Shown here: positions 25,951-34,513 of the stretch, one piece after another
Layout: each line of letters opens with the position of its first letter
How positions within the stretch are numbered: the first letter of the stretch is position 1
NCBI GenBank assembly: GCA_038878695.1
Contig: JAVZVD010000002.1
Coordinates: forward strand, 62,001 to 126,000
Length of the DNA: 64,000 nucleotides
Origin: Fervidicoccaceae archaeon
Lineage (GTDB): Archaea > Thermoproteota > Thermoprotei_A > Sulfolobales > Fervidicoccaceae
Reading direction: 5' to 3'
Notes under the pieces: generated by a model
Told to the model about the DNA's origin: nothing
Database searches by the model: none
Seen by the model: the letters and a program-made list of their open reading frames with translations, nothing else
Translations under genes and position numbers: made by a program

Positions 25951-26835
25951 GTGCCGAAGAAGGTAGTCAGGAGGCCGAAGAGTCCCGACGAGGAGCTGCC
26001 TCTCGAGCTCCACCTAGAGGAACTGGCCGAGAGGCTCAAGAGGAGCATAATAGCCTTCCTCTTAGCCTTCGTCGTGATAACCTTCATCCCGATAAGTCTC
26101 GAGTACTCCTACGTCCCCCTCGTCGCGGTGGCGGCCAGGGAGATGGTCGAGTACGTCCTCCCCAAGACGGTCACGTGGATGGGGAGGACGTACAACGTGA
26201 CCCTGATATACGTCGGGGCCTTCGAGGGCTTCGCCGTCCTACTCTACGTCAGCCTGCTCTTCGCGCTCATAGTTTCCTCCCCCTACATAGGCTACCAGGT
26301 CTACGCCTTCATCGAGCCGGCGCTCTACCCTCACGAGAAGGCTGCCGCGAAGAGGGGCATAGCGGCCGGCCTGGGCTTATTCGTCTTCGGGGTCCTCCTC
26401 GGCTACTTCGTCATATGTCCCCTGACGCTGAGGATCATGCTGCTGCTCCAGGCGGTACCTCTGCCAGAGGGGAGCGCGATAGTAGGCATGACCGTGAACA
26501 ACCTCCTGAGCTTCATAATCAAGCTCTGTCTCACCACTGGGGCGTCCTTCCTCGTCCCCCTCGCGGTCTACTACTTGATCGCCTTCGAGGTGCTCGACTA
26601 CTCGAAGTTCGAGGGCTTCAACGCGAGGCTCGCCTTCGTCGTCATAATGTTAATAGCGGCTCTCATAACTCCGGACCCCAGCGGACTCACCATGCTAATA
26701 CTCGCTCTGCCCTACTACGCTCTCTTCGTCGCGGGAGTCAAGCTCGGTAAGAGGAGGGTGCTGGCCAAGAGGGCTCAGCGGAGGCCCAGTTCGTCGAGCA
26801 AGCGGAGAGACCACGCGACGACTATGGGCGCGTAG
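25951..26835 (+). CDS. tatC: Sec-independent translocase TatC
   Basis: About 295 residues from GTG at 25951. Cytoplasmic N-terminus with ELPLELHLEELAERLKRS, then six membrane helices (starting IIAFLLAFVVITF); conserved FxEPALYPHEKAAAKRG before helix 3 and the Pro-rich TPDPSGLTMLILALP segment. TatC receives folded proteins with twin-arginine signals. An in-frame ATG at 25906 would lie upstream of the expected transcript start. No TatA gene was found here. The 3' end overlaps a minus-strand gene by 61 bp. Confidence 0.93.
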   Translation: MPKKVVRRPKSPDEELPLELHLEELAERLKRSIIAFLLAFVVITFIPISLEYSYVPLVAVAAREMVEYVLPKTVTWMGRTYNVTLIYVGAFEGFAVLLYVSLLFALIVSSPYIGYQVYAFIEPALYPHEKAAAKRGIAAGLGLFVFGVLLGYFVICPLTLRIMLLLQAVPLPEGSAIVGMTVNNLLSFIIKLCLTTGASFLVPLAVYYLIAFEVLDYSKFEGFNARLAFVVIMLIAALITPDPSGLTMLILALPYYALFVAGVKLGKRRVLAKRAQRRPSSSSKRRDHATTMGA

Positions 26836-27269
26836 CCCGTCTCGACCGAGATCCTCTCGCACGCCTCCCACGGGCTATCGTCGTAGAGCTCCGCGAGCTC
26901 CGGCCTCTCCTCCGCTAGGAACCTCGCCACCTCCTCGTCGCGCGGCAGCAACCGGAGCCTCCTCGAGGAGGCCCTGGCTCTCATCTCCTCTATCAGCCTC
27001 TCCGCGCTCCTCCTCCTCAGGGCCTCCAGGGCCCTCCTCAGCTCTCCCCTCTCGCTCCTCGAGGCGATGAGAGCCTCCAGCTCGACCGCGCGCTCCTCGA
27101 CCCTCCTCGCGCTCTCCGCGACCTCTCTCAGAGTTCTCGGCTCTCCCCACAGCCTGGCGAGCTCCTCGATAGCCGAGAGAAGCCTCGCGCTCCTCGGCCG
27201 ATCGCGCCGCTCAAAGAGCACGGGGACTCCGCTCGGAACGCTTTTCGGCTCCGTTCCTAGGAAAGGCAC
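26775..27269 (-). CDS. helical hypothetical protein
   Basis: 164 residues, unrecognised. It is Arg/Glu/Leu-rich with a long predicted coiled coil (about residues 28-105) and a conserved-looking C-terminus (DDSPWEACERISVETGYAP). No membrane or signal segment. It ends inside the antisense strand of tatC and starts 19 bp from the divergent secreted-protein gene. Codon use fits the genome, so it is probably real, but a function cannot be given. Confidence 0.55.
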   Translation of the reverse strand: MPFLGTEPKSVPSGVPVLFERRDRPRSARLLSAIEELARLWGEPRTLREVAESARRVEERAVELEALIASRSERGELRRALEALRRRSAERLIEEMRARASSRRLRLLPRDEEVARFLAEERPELAELYDDSPWEACERISVETGYAPIVVAWSLRLLDELGLR

Positions 27270-27287
27270 GCGGCCTCCTTTTTAGAG

Positions 27288-27833
27288 ATGCCCCACCAGG
27301 GTCGTCGCGAGGCGAGAGACGTGCGGAGAGGAGAGCTGGTCAGGCTCGCGATGCCGGCCGCCTTGGCGGGGCTCCTCGCCCTGGCGGCTGTCGTCGCGAC
27401 CGTGGCTCTGGCCAGCGACGGAGACGAGATCTATGGCGTAGCTCGCTGCCCCTTCCACTGCGGCGTCGGCTGGAAGCAGGGAGGCCCGATGTGGAATAAG
27501 GCCAAGTGGACGCCCCCGCTCAAAATAGGGCCCAAGCTCGAGGTGAGCGAGGACTTCAAAGCAGCGGCTCTGAGCGTGGCTGCCAGTGACCCCGACGTCG
27601 AGGCCCTCATCGGCTCGGGCTATAACGTCACCAACGTCATCCCCCTGATCAAGGTCGTGGTTTACGGAGACGGCAGCGTGCAGCTCAAGGCGACGCAGGC
27701 TCTCGTGGTCCTCGTCAAGGCCGGCGAGGGCAAAGCCACCGCGCTGGTAGACCTGGAGAATAAGACGGTCGTTCAGCTGAGCGTGTGCAAGCTGAGGACG
27801 GCGCCCGAGGGGAGGGGCGCGAGCGGGGCCTGA
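27288..27833 (+). CDS. secreted or membrane-anchored hypothetical protein
   Basis: 181 residues. A basic start and a hydrophobic helix (AALAGLLALAAVVATVAL, residues about 25-42) act as signal or anchor. Next comes CPFHCGVGWKQGGPMW, with two cysteines and aromatic residues, then a mixed alpha/beta domain to the C-terminus with one more cysteine (VCKLRT). No family recognised; the domain resembles small secreted PepSY-like folds only in general pattern. The start may be ATG 27288 or the GTG near 27320. Confidence 0.6.
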   Translation: MPHQGRREARDVRRGELVRLAMPAALAGLLALAAVVATVALASDGDEIYGVARCPFHCGVGWKQGGPMWNKAKWTPPLKIGPKLEVSEDFKAAALSVAASDPDVEALIGSGYNVTNVIPLIKVVVYGDGSVQLKATQALVVLVKAGEGKATALVDLENKTVVQLSVCKLRTAPEGRGASGA

Positions 27834-28042
27834 GCCCCGAGCGAGGCGCGAGCTCTAACTCGATCTTTTTCCTCTCCTCGTCGAGCTCAACGGCACGGGG
27901 TTCATATCTAGTTTGAGCCTCGGGCGGCTCGGGGCACCGCTCTCATCACCACCCGGGGCTTTGAGGAGGAGGTCGAAGCGCGCGACGACATTCCCATGCC
28001 AATGGTTCACCGCCGGTACCGCGGGTCCCCATCCTCGAGCTG
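27834..28042. other. intergenic stretch without a gene
   Basis: Nothing coding seen. It begins with a T run (CTTTTT near 27867) that may end the secreted-protein transcript and passes from GC-rich to AT-rich DNA near 28030. Confidence 0.4.
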
Positions 28043-28300
28043 TTACTGTACTTTCTCGCTGTAAAAATCATACCCAGCGCTTCTAATAGCCCTAACAATA
28101 TCCCTTAAACTAGTAACTCTAAAGTCGTAGGATACAGCAGCCTCATTAGAGGTTACGCTAATCTGAGCTAGAAAAAGCCTTAACATCCCCAACGGCTTTC
28201 TCAATAGTTAAGATATACGTAGCACAATGCATACCAATAATTTTCAGCTTCTCAGTATAATGTTAGAGTTATCTGAGATCACATACTCCACGCTATAACG
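28043..28300 (-). pseudogene. remnant of a copper-ATPase HMA domain
   Basis: On the minus strand, segments in three frames read SVEYVISDNSN, then KLKIIGMHCATYILTIEKAV, then QISVTSNEAAVSYDFRV ... IRSAGYDF to a TAA at 28045. This is the heavy-metal-associated domain of CopA-type P-type ATPases; the metal motif GMxCxxC is GMHCATY, second cysteine lost. At least two frameshifts. The DNA is much more AT-rich than its surroundings, so it probably came from elsewhere or is a relic under different mutation. Only the N-terminal domain remains. Confidence 0.7.
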
Positions 28301-28360
28301 ATAAAGTTGAAAACGACCTAGTACCCGTGGCGCATATCACCTGGTAGTGAAGCGTAAGTG

Positions 28361-28388
28361 TGAAATAGTATGGGTGAAATAGTATGGG
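28361..28388 (+). repeat. 14-bp tandem direct repeat
   Basis: TGAAATAGTATGGG occurs twice head to tail without a gap, just at the 5' end of the CPBP protease gene. Confidence 0.9.
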
Positions 28389-29352
28389 TGACCCGTTTCC
28401 CGCCCTGGGCTTCTCTAGGACTAGTTACGCCTCTACCCCGAGCTTCACCGGGCTATTAGCCACTCCACCGTGGAGGCCGTGGGCATCCTCTACGCTCCCC
28501 AGGCTCATCTTAGGTGAGCGAGCTACGGCTCTGTTAGAGGTCTGCTTAATGGTTCTCCTCGTCGCCTTCGCGGCGTGGCTCTTCGAGGCCTATTTGAGTT
28601 GGTTTGCGCTCCGGGCGTGGTGCTTTAAGGCTCTTTGGGTGCCAATGATTCTGCTTGCCATCGTCTTGCCAAAGAGGGATTTCGGAGCCTACGGCTTCTC
28701 GCCCGAGAATCCGCGCTTCACGTTGAAGTGGAGCCTGGTGTTCGTGGCGGTCTTCATTCTACCCGCGGCAGCCTCAATTGCGCTATCAGAGGCTCTGGGC
28801 GCGGCTAGGCAAGCCGAGCTATCGCCGTTGGGCATCGTCTCGGAAACGGTCTTCCTCATGATCTTCGTCGGTCTAATCGAGGAGGCCTACTTCAGGGGTT
28901 ACGCGCAGTCTAGACTCAATGAGGTCTTCGAAAAGCGCTGGCGGAGGCTCGTCTTCAAGGCTTGGAAGGTCAATTATGGAGTGAGCTTGCCTCTGACCTC
29001 CGTGATCTTCGCTCTGTTACACGTGGTTAATTACTGGAACCCGATCACGTCGAGATGGGAGCCAACTTGGTGGATGCCCGTGCACATCCTAGGGTGCTTC
29101 GCCTTCGGGTGCGTAGCCGGAGCCTTGAGAGAGGCTTCGGGCGACGTTTACGTCCCAGCCTCTCTGCACGGAGGCGCGATGACCGCTTACACGTTCCTAT
29201 CAATCTACGCGAACGAATTAGCGTTAAACGTCGGCCTCTTCATCAGCTGGTTCTTCTTCTTCCTCTCCCTAGCCCGCTTCTTCCAAGAGGCCGAGAGGCT
29301 CAAGCGCCCAGCCGCCAGCCCGGGGCCGTCGGCGATAACTCGTTGGTATTAG
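28384..29352 (+). CDS. CPBP-family intramembrane metalloprotease
   Basis: Up to 322 residues with 7-8 membrane helices. Motif 1 is GLIEEAYFRGYAQSRL (EExxxR) near residue 165, and motif 2 is VIFALLHVVNYW (FxxxH) near residue 213; a third conserved ASLHGGAMTA follows. CPBP enzymes cleave substrates within the membrane, in CAAX maturation, peptide immunity or unknown roles. The first 45 residues are atypical, so the true start is probably later, near the first helix (LLEVCLMVLL). Base composition is less GC-rich than most neighbours, which suggests recent acquisition with the AT-rich DNA before it. Confidence 0.82.
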   Translation: MGDPFPALGFSRTSYASTPSFTGLLATPPWRPWASSTLPRLILGERATALLEVCLMVLLVAFAAWLFEAYLSWFALRAWCFKALWVPMILLAIVLPKRDFGAYGFSPENPRFTLKWSLVFVAVFILPAAASIALSEALGAARQAELSPLGIVSETVFLMIFVGLIEEAYFRGYAQSRLNEVFEKRWRRLVFKAWKVNYGVSLPLTSVIFALLHVVNYWNPITSRWEPTWWMPVHILGCFAFGCVAGALREASGDVYVPASLHGGAMTAYTFLSIYANELALNVGLFISWFFFFLSLARFFQEAERLKRPAASPGPSAITRWY

Positions 29353-30270
29353 AAATTAGAAGAAAAGTAGATGGAACAAGTCAAATCGGCGACATAATTG
29401 ATACACCCACGTTACAACGAGAGGAATTGGCGACGTAGTAGCGGGCGAAGGTTGCCGGCGTAGACGAGGTCGCCGAGAAGTGGAACGCTAAGTCGGCGGA
29501 TCTCAAACAGAGGCGAGATCGTCGAGGTCCACCCAAACCCCCTAGCGTTGGGAGAGGTCGAGGTAGCTAATTGCAATCTTTCCGCAAAAGTCCTTTGATC
29601 TCAATAACTTCTCGGACAAGAGCTAACTCTAGTAAATGTAAACAGAAACAATGCTGCTCGTAAACATTTCCTCGAAACATCGGGGAGAAAGCAGCCCCAC
29701 ATCGCCGCTGACTTGAGCTCGATGAGCGCTCTCCCGTCGCCTCGTCGCTCCAACGATGGGTCGTACGTTCCCCCGCGTATCCTCGGCCTGCGCTCGACGA
29801 GGAGGCGAGGAGAGGGCGGCCGGGCGAGGGCTCCCCTCATCTCTCGGCTCGAAGCGCGCGAGCTCTGAGCTCTCGGTCGGTCTCTCGGTCGGTGCACCGA
29901 CTCGACGCCGGAGCGCCCCCGGCCGGGTCCCCCGATGGAGGGGAGGAGTGTGGTTAAGCGCGGATTAACTTGAAGGCTAGGCAATTTAACCCGGTCTCAC
30001 CTCGAAATGTTTGACGAACCTCTCAAGCTATAGTGAGAAATATTCTACATCTCCACTATAGAGTCACCGCGAGATCTTGTCGAGGTTCTAGAGAGAGGTT
30101 CTCATCGTATGATAGCTCCGGAGCAATGAGCTCGAGCACTTGCCCCGCTCCGAGCCCCCGCCGGGACCAGGAGAGGGGAACTGGGGAGCTATATCTAGAG
30201 CCTCGTTGAGTCGAGCCCACCGAGAGCAAAGAAGACTCTACGAGCTACTGCCGAGTCGTATTGAGCAGTC
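29353..30270. other. long stretch without an intact gene
   Basis: No complete gene. Short coding-like pieces occur, such as EVAEKWNAKSADLKQ on plus (about 29468-29512). On minus (about 29690-29780) a RIRGGTYDPSLERRGDGR run ends in ALIELKS, which resembles a PD-(D/E)xK nuclease core. There is a short tandem of CTCTCGGTCGGT near 29872-29900. The stretch looks like an eroded accessory region. Confidence 0.4.
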
Positions 30271-30488
30271 CTAGCCCTCGGCCCCTCCCCCCGGGGCCCC
30301 GGCCGAGGCCGAGAGAGCGGGGCTCAGGCCGGCTTGCCTCAGCAGGAACTTGTAGATCCTCCCCCAGATGTTCTCGTCTCCTCTTAGTTTGTTCTCGAAG
30401 TTATTAATGTTGGCCCAGTCGACGAACGCCTTCTCGGCGGCCTCGTCCCACGAGCCCGTGAGCTCGCCCCGATAGTAGCGAGCTCGGA
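30271..30488 (-). pseudogene. 3' fragment of an unidentified gene
   Basis: An open minus-strand frame without a start codon encodes about 72 residues (YYRGELTGSWDEAAEKAF ... DENIWGRIYKFLLRQAG), ending in a low-complexity Ala/Gly tail and TAG at 30273. It stops at the point where the OppD fragment begins on the other strand, so its 5' part was lost at a junction. Family not recognised. Confidence 0.45.
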
Positions 30489-31049
30489 GCGCCCCCTGAG
30501 AGAAGTCGGCCTCCCCGAGGACTTCGCCGGGAAGTACCCGCGCGAGCTCAGCGGCGGGCAGGGGCAGCGAGTCATGATCGCCGTGGTCCTGGCCTTGAGG
30601 CCCGACCTCGTGGTGGCCGACGAGCCTACGACGGCTCTAGACGTGACAGTCCAGGCCAAGGTCCTCACCGCGTTGAAGGAAAACGTCAAGAGGAATAAGA
30701 TGCCTATGATCTACATAACGCACGACTTAGCTCTGGCGATCCAGGCGTCCGACAGGATAGCCGTCATGTACGCCGGCCAGGTCGTGGAGCTCTCCGATAA
30801 GTTCGAGATCTTCGAGGATCCTCTCCACCCGTACACCAGGGCTCTGCTAAGCGCCTACCCCTCTCTCTCGACCTGAGGACCCCCTGGAGGCCCCAGGTCC
30901 CCGAGGAGTTCGTTGTGAGCTACGACGATAAGTGTAGGTACTACGAGAGGTGCCCCCTGAGGATGCCGGCGTGCTCTAAGGCTGCGCCGAGGCCGGCTCC
31001 GGTGGGAGGGAGACACGCGGTCTGCTGCATCCTCTACGGGGGAGGATGA
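30484..31049 (+). pseudogene. truncated oligopeptide ABC transporter ATPase (OppD/DppD)
   Basis: The reading frame enters at REVGLPEDF and contains the ABC signature LSGGQGQRV, Walker B LVVADEPTTALD and the H-loop YITHDLAL, then YAGQVVELSD, all typical of OppD. The Walker A half is missing. After SLST the frame is shifted; the next frame carries the OppD cysteine tail CRYYERCPLRMPAC ... CCILYG to a TGA at 31049. So this is a 5'-truncated, frameshifted remnant. No permease or binding-protein gene is nearby. Confidence 0.8.
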
Positions 31050-31057
31050 CGGAGAAA

Positions 31058-32347
31058 TTAGAGCATCGCGAAGAAAGCTGAGTAGACGAGCGCGTTGATC
31101 GCCGTCACGATAGATCCGCGCTTCGCGAACTCGACGAAATCTATCGTGGTCCTCATCCGAGACTCCAGGCACTCGAGCACTATCACGTTGGAGGCCGCCC
31201 CGAGGATCGTCAGGTTGCCGGCAATGGTCGAGAAGGCGGCGAGGGCGAGCCAGGCCTCCGCGTCTCCCCCGCCGTAGCCGAGGCTCCTCATGTGAGCGAT
31301 GAAGAGCCTGACGAAGGGGACGTTGCTAAGAGCCTGGCTGAGCGCGAGGGAGGCCACCGCTAGGCGTAGCACCCCCTCGGGCCCCGTCTCCTTCGAGCTC
31401 ATGAGGGCTCCGAGGACGGGCGCCAGCGCCCCGCTCCTCCACACGCCCTCCATAGTGATGAACATCGCTATGAAGAAGACGATGGTGCCCCAGTCCACTC
31501 TGGCGAGGAGCTGCCTGGGGCTGCTCGAGAACATGTAAATCGCGGAAGCTACCACGAACGGTATTATGCCCCTCCGCTCTACGTGCGGCAGCCCTCTCAG
31601 CTCGAGAACGTCGTTGGCGACGAGGAAGCACACGGCCGATATCAGGCCAACCGCGGCGAGGGCGGCGTCTCTCCTGTTCTTGATGGCCTCGCTCGGTATG
31701 AGGCCTAGCTCGACTCTCGCGTCTCTGACGCCGTAGAGCTTGATCAAGACCCACGGGACGAGGAGGAGGTTGATCAGCGTGGGGAGGGCGAGCTTAGACG
31801 CGAAGACCAGAAAGGGGGCGTCGAGGCCGGACCTCGCCGCTATCAGGATGTTCTGGGGATTGCCCATTGGGGTCATCACAGAGCCCACGGTCAGCGAGAA
31901 GGCCAGGAGCAGGAACATCATCTTGGGGTCGAGCCCGGCCGCTCTCGCGATCGTCAGCGCTATGGGAGGTCCCATGAGAGCCACAGTATCGTTGACGGCT
32001 ACGGCCGAGAGGAGGCCGAAGAGGAGCGACGACCCGTAGACGAGGGTCAGCCTGCGCTTGAACTTCCCGATGAACCATAGAGAAATGGCCTCGAGCAGCC
32101 CCGAAGAATCGGCCAGCCCAATTATGCTGAACATGCCGATGAGGAACAAGATTACGTCCAGGTCTATGACCGTCTCCAGCTCGTCGAAGCCCACGAGGCC
32201 CGAGAGGACAGAAATGAACGACGTGAAGGCCATGATGCTCCATATGGGGACGCGTGGCGCTCTGCTCCGAACCACAAGAGCCGCCACTAGGAAAGCCACT
32301 ATGCAGAGCCCTATCCAGGGCCCGTAGGAGTCGGCCGGCGACCACAT
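31058..32347 (-). CDS. ArsB/NhaD-type ion transporter
   Basis: 429 residues, 11-12 membrane helices in two halves of the ion-transporter (SLC13/ArsB/NhaD) superfamily. Characteristic pieces: GLLSAVAVNDTVALMGPP, SVMTPMGNPQNILIA and, in the second half, SQALSNVPFVRLF and NLTILGAASNVIV. Such proteins exchange Na+/H+ or export arsenite or dicarboxylates; the substrate is not decided by sequence. ATG start; a TATA-like GCGTAAAAGG lies about 45 bp upstream on the minus strand. Confidence 0.88.
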   Translation of the reverse strand: MWSPADSYGPWIGLCIVAFLVAALVVRSRAPRVPIWSIMAFTSFISVLSGLVGFDELETVIDLDVILFLIGMFSIIGLADSSGLLEAISLWFIGKFKRRLTLVYGSSLLFGLLSAVAVNDTVALMGPPIALTIARAAGLDPKMMFLLLAFSLTVGSVMTPMGNPQNILIAARSGLDAPFLVFASKLALPTLINLLLVPWVLIKLYGVRDARVELGLIPSEAIKNRRDAALAAVGLISAVCFLVANDVLELRGLPHVERRGIIPFVVASAIYMFSSSPRQLLARVDWGTIVFFIAMFITMEGVWRSGALAPVLGALMSSKETGPEGVLRLAVASLALSQALSNVPFVRLFIAHMRSLGYGGGDAEAWLALAAFSTIAGNLTILGAASNVIVLECLESRMRTTIDFVEFAKRGSIVTAINALVYSAFFAML

Positions 32348-32468
32348 AGAGCTCGCGCCCGGAAGATAGGGCTCTGGGGTCTCGGCGTCCTTTTACGCCT
32401 TCCGCTCGGTCGATAACAGATAAAGCGAGATAAGCCCGCGCGGCCGCAGCGCGAGCGGTCGAGCGGCT

Positions 32469-32795
32469 TTGAGCTCCGAGGTGGCGCGAGAGGCCAGGAG
32501 GCTCTACGAGGCCGGGGTCCCGGTGCGCGAGATAATGCGGCGCCTCGGCATCAGATCTTGCGCCTCCCTATACAAGCTGTTAGGCGAAGCGAGGAGGAAG
32601 ATCAAAAGAGGAGCCAAGAAGCTGACGAACGAGGAGCTGTCTAAGATCTGCGAAGAGCTGATGAGCGAGAGCGTATACGCCGTCGCGAGGAGATGGGGGC
32701 TCTCCACGAGCAGAGTGCACTCCATCAAGAAGAGGCACTGCGCCTCCTCCGCCTCTCGAGCAGACCTCGGGCGGACCGAGGAGCCGATAAGTTAG
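32469..32795 (+). CDS. small protein with two helix-turn-helix motifs
   Basis: 108 residues from TTG. The first HTH is AREARRLYEAGVPVREIM (residues about 5-32), the second KICEELMSESVYAVARRW (about 57-85), each like Homeodomain/HTH_7-type resolvase or transposase DNA-binding segments. No catalytic domain. It is either a small DNA-binding regulator or a domesticated transposase N-terminus. The end overlaps the converging rimI-like gene by 4 bp. Confidence 0.6.
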   Translation: MSSEVAREARRLYEAGVPVREIMRRLGIRSCASLYKLLGEARRKIKRGAKKLTNEELSKICEELMSESVYAVARRWGLSTSRVHSIKKRHCASSASRADLGRTEEPIS

Positions 32796-33259
32796 CGCTC
32801 AGGCTCCCCGCGGCGGAGGCTGAGGGCCATCACGTAGGCGTCGCTACCATCGGAGTAGTACTTCGGGATCTTGCCCACCACCTCGAAGCCGAGGCTCGAG
32901 TAGAGGCTCATAGCTGCCCTGTTCCTCTCCGATACCTCGAGGTACGCGATCTCGGCCCCGGACCTCTCGGCCTCTTCGATGAATCTCCTCACTAGGGCTC
33001 TGCCTATTCCTCTCCTCCTGTGGGCGGGGTCCACCGCTACGCTGATGAGATGCGCGAGCCTCCCCTCCTCGAGCAGGCCGACAGCGTAGCCCACGACCTC
33101 TCCCTCGACCTCGGCCACCTCGAAGAGGAACGCGCAGCGCAGGAGGGCCGAGAGCTGAGAGCTGCCGTAGGCCTCCGACCTCCCGAAACACCTCTCCTCG
33201 ATCTCGACGAGCTTCGGGACGTCTCTATACTCGGCCCGCCTGAAAGAGACGGAGACCAC
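32792..33259 (-). CDS. GNAT N-acetyltransferase, RimI/ArdI-like
   Basis: 155 residues with the GNAT fold: LVEIEERCFG at the N-terminus, the acetyl-CoA loop HRRRGIGRALVRRF near residue 80, EVSERNRAAMSLYSSLGF and KIPKYYSDGSDAYVM. This is the RimI/Ard1 pattern of archaeal N-terminal acetyltransferases that modify many proteins. GTG start. The divergent small membrane gene starts 100 bp away. Confidence 0.9.
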   Translation of the reverse strand: MVSVSFRRAEYRDVPKLVEIEERCFGRSEAYGSSQLSALLRCAFLFEVAEVEGEVVGYAVGLLEEGRLAHLISVAVDPAHRRRGIGRALVRRFIEEAERSGAEIAYLEVSERNRAAMSLYSSLGFEVVGKIPKYYSDGSDAYVMALSLRRGEPER

Positions 33260-33360
33260 GCCCCGTCTCCTAGCCTAGGTGACGAGGGCAAGAAGGAAAA
33301 TAATAAAAGCGCGCTTGAGCCCTCGGCAGACCATCAGTCGACTCGGAAGGGAGCCGAAAA

Positions 33361-33555
33361 TTGAGATTCTCGATGCTCGCGATCCTCGCGCGAGCTCTAG
33401 CGGCGTACTTAGCGATCGGGCTCATAGCGACGATCTGCATCTATTGCGCGGCGAAAATCTCGCCGGGGCTCCCCAAGGCTACACTCGAGCCGGGCTTCTG
33501 GATCACGGTGTTGCTCTGGCCGCTCGGATTGCTGGCTTTCTTCTACGGTCAGTGA
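33361..33555 (+). CDS. small two-helix membrane protein
   Basis: 64 residues from TTG, with two hydrophobic helices (about 5-30 and 44-62) and a cysteine pair in the first (ICIYC). A good TATA element (AATAATAAAAG, about 33298-33308) stands upstream. Unknown function. It precedes the PH/DUF1648 protein on the same strand and may be cotranscribed. Confidence 0.55.
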   Translation: MRFSMLAILARALAAYLAIGLIATICIYCAAKISPGLPKATLEPGFWITVLLWPLGLLAFFYGQ

Positions 33556-33600
33556 ACGAGGGCTCGGTCTCTGTGAGGTAGAGAATTAAAGCTCGGCGGA

Positions 33601-34488
33601 GTGACCGGCGGGAGGGCTCGAGGCGAAGGGGCATTGAGCGTCGGGCGCAGAGCGATCGTCGCCGTCTCGGTAACGATCGTCGCGGCCGTCGCGTTCTCGG
33701 CGTGGCTGGGGCCCGAGTGGTGCCCCCCCTCGAGCGCCCTCCTCGGCGCGGGCCTCGGGCTGGTCTTCGGCATAGTCCCAACTCTGTGGGCTCTCGCGCC
33801 GAGGCTCTGCGGCCTCTCGCTCGAGCTCCGAAGCGGCAGGCTCGTTGCGAAATTCGGGGGGGCGGAGATAGCCGTAGACCTCGAGGAGATAGAGGAGGCG
33901 AGGCTCGTCGAGAGCTTCGAGAGGCTCGTCAGGATAGGCGGCGCGGCTCTCCCGGGCTGCTACGCCGGCCGCTTCGCCGCGAGAGGGGTCGGCTCCTTTA
34001 GGCTCTACGGCGAGAGGCCCTCCCCCGCTCTCCTCGTCAAGCTGCGAGAAGGGCGGGCTCTGGCCTTCGCGACGAGAGACCGCGCCCTCCTCGAGAGCCT
34101 CTCTCGGCAGCTGAGCGAGGCTAGAGCCGGAGGAGGACCCGCTAGGAGGCCGGCTCAGATCTCGAGCGGGCCTTCGGGGATGCTGCTCGCTCTCACGCTC
34201 TTAGTCCTCGCCGCCGCCTCGGTCCTGGCCGTCGCCATTTACGCTGAGCTCCCGAGCGAGGTCCCAACGGACTACGGGCCGAGAGGAGAGCCCGAGAGCT
34301 ACGGGCCCAAGGAGAAGATCTTGACCGCGGTCCTAGCGCTGATGATCGCCGAGGCCGCGGCCTCGGCGATCGCGTACAGGTTCTTCCGCGACGTTCCTTT
34401 GATCGGCGCTGCCATGTTACTCCTCGCGTGCTCTACGTCGTTGATCGCGCTTAGCCTAATGGTCGCGGCGCGGTGCGCGCCGACGTGA
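33601..34488 (+). CDS. membrane protein with PH-like domain and DUF1648-type segment
   Basis: 295 residues. Two N-terminal helices (about 18-62) are followed by a soluble domain (about 70-175) with the beta pattern of bacterial PH domains (LSLELRSGRLVAKFGGAEI, LEEIEEARLVESF). Then come four helices, with ELPSEVPTDYGPRGEPESYG after the first, the mark of DUF1648 (usually YxxLPxxVPxHxGxxGxPD). DUF1648 proteins are poorly understood; relatives include SdpI-type immunity proteins. The next gene starts 25 bp further on. Confidence 0.72.
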   Translation: MTGGRARGEGALSVGRRAIVAVSVTIVAAVAFSAWLGPEWCPPSSALLGAGLGLVFGIVPTLWALAPRLCGLSLELRSGRLVAKFGGAEIAVDLEEIEEARLVESFERLVRIGGAALPGCYAGRFAARGVGSFRLYGERPSPALLVKLREGRALAFATRDRALLESLSRQLSEARAGGGPARRPAQISSGPSGMLLALTLLVLAAASVLAVAIYAELPSEVPTDYGPRGEPESYGPKEKILTAVLALMIAEAAASAIAYRFFRDVPLIGAAMLLLACSTSLIALSLMVAARCAPT

Positions 34489-34513
34489 GGGCTCTCGAAG
34501 CTGGCGATGCTCC

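Noticed and set aside
29601-29984. 127-codon minus frame as an intact gene
   Set aside because: Only a short nuclease-like run is convincing; the rest is low-complexity Arg/Pro/Ser, and there is no plausible start.
32469-32795. Calling the double-HTH protein a transposase
   Set aside because: No DDE or serine-recombinase domain and no terminal repeats nearby; only DNA-binding motifs are seen.
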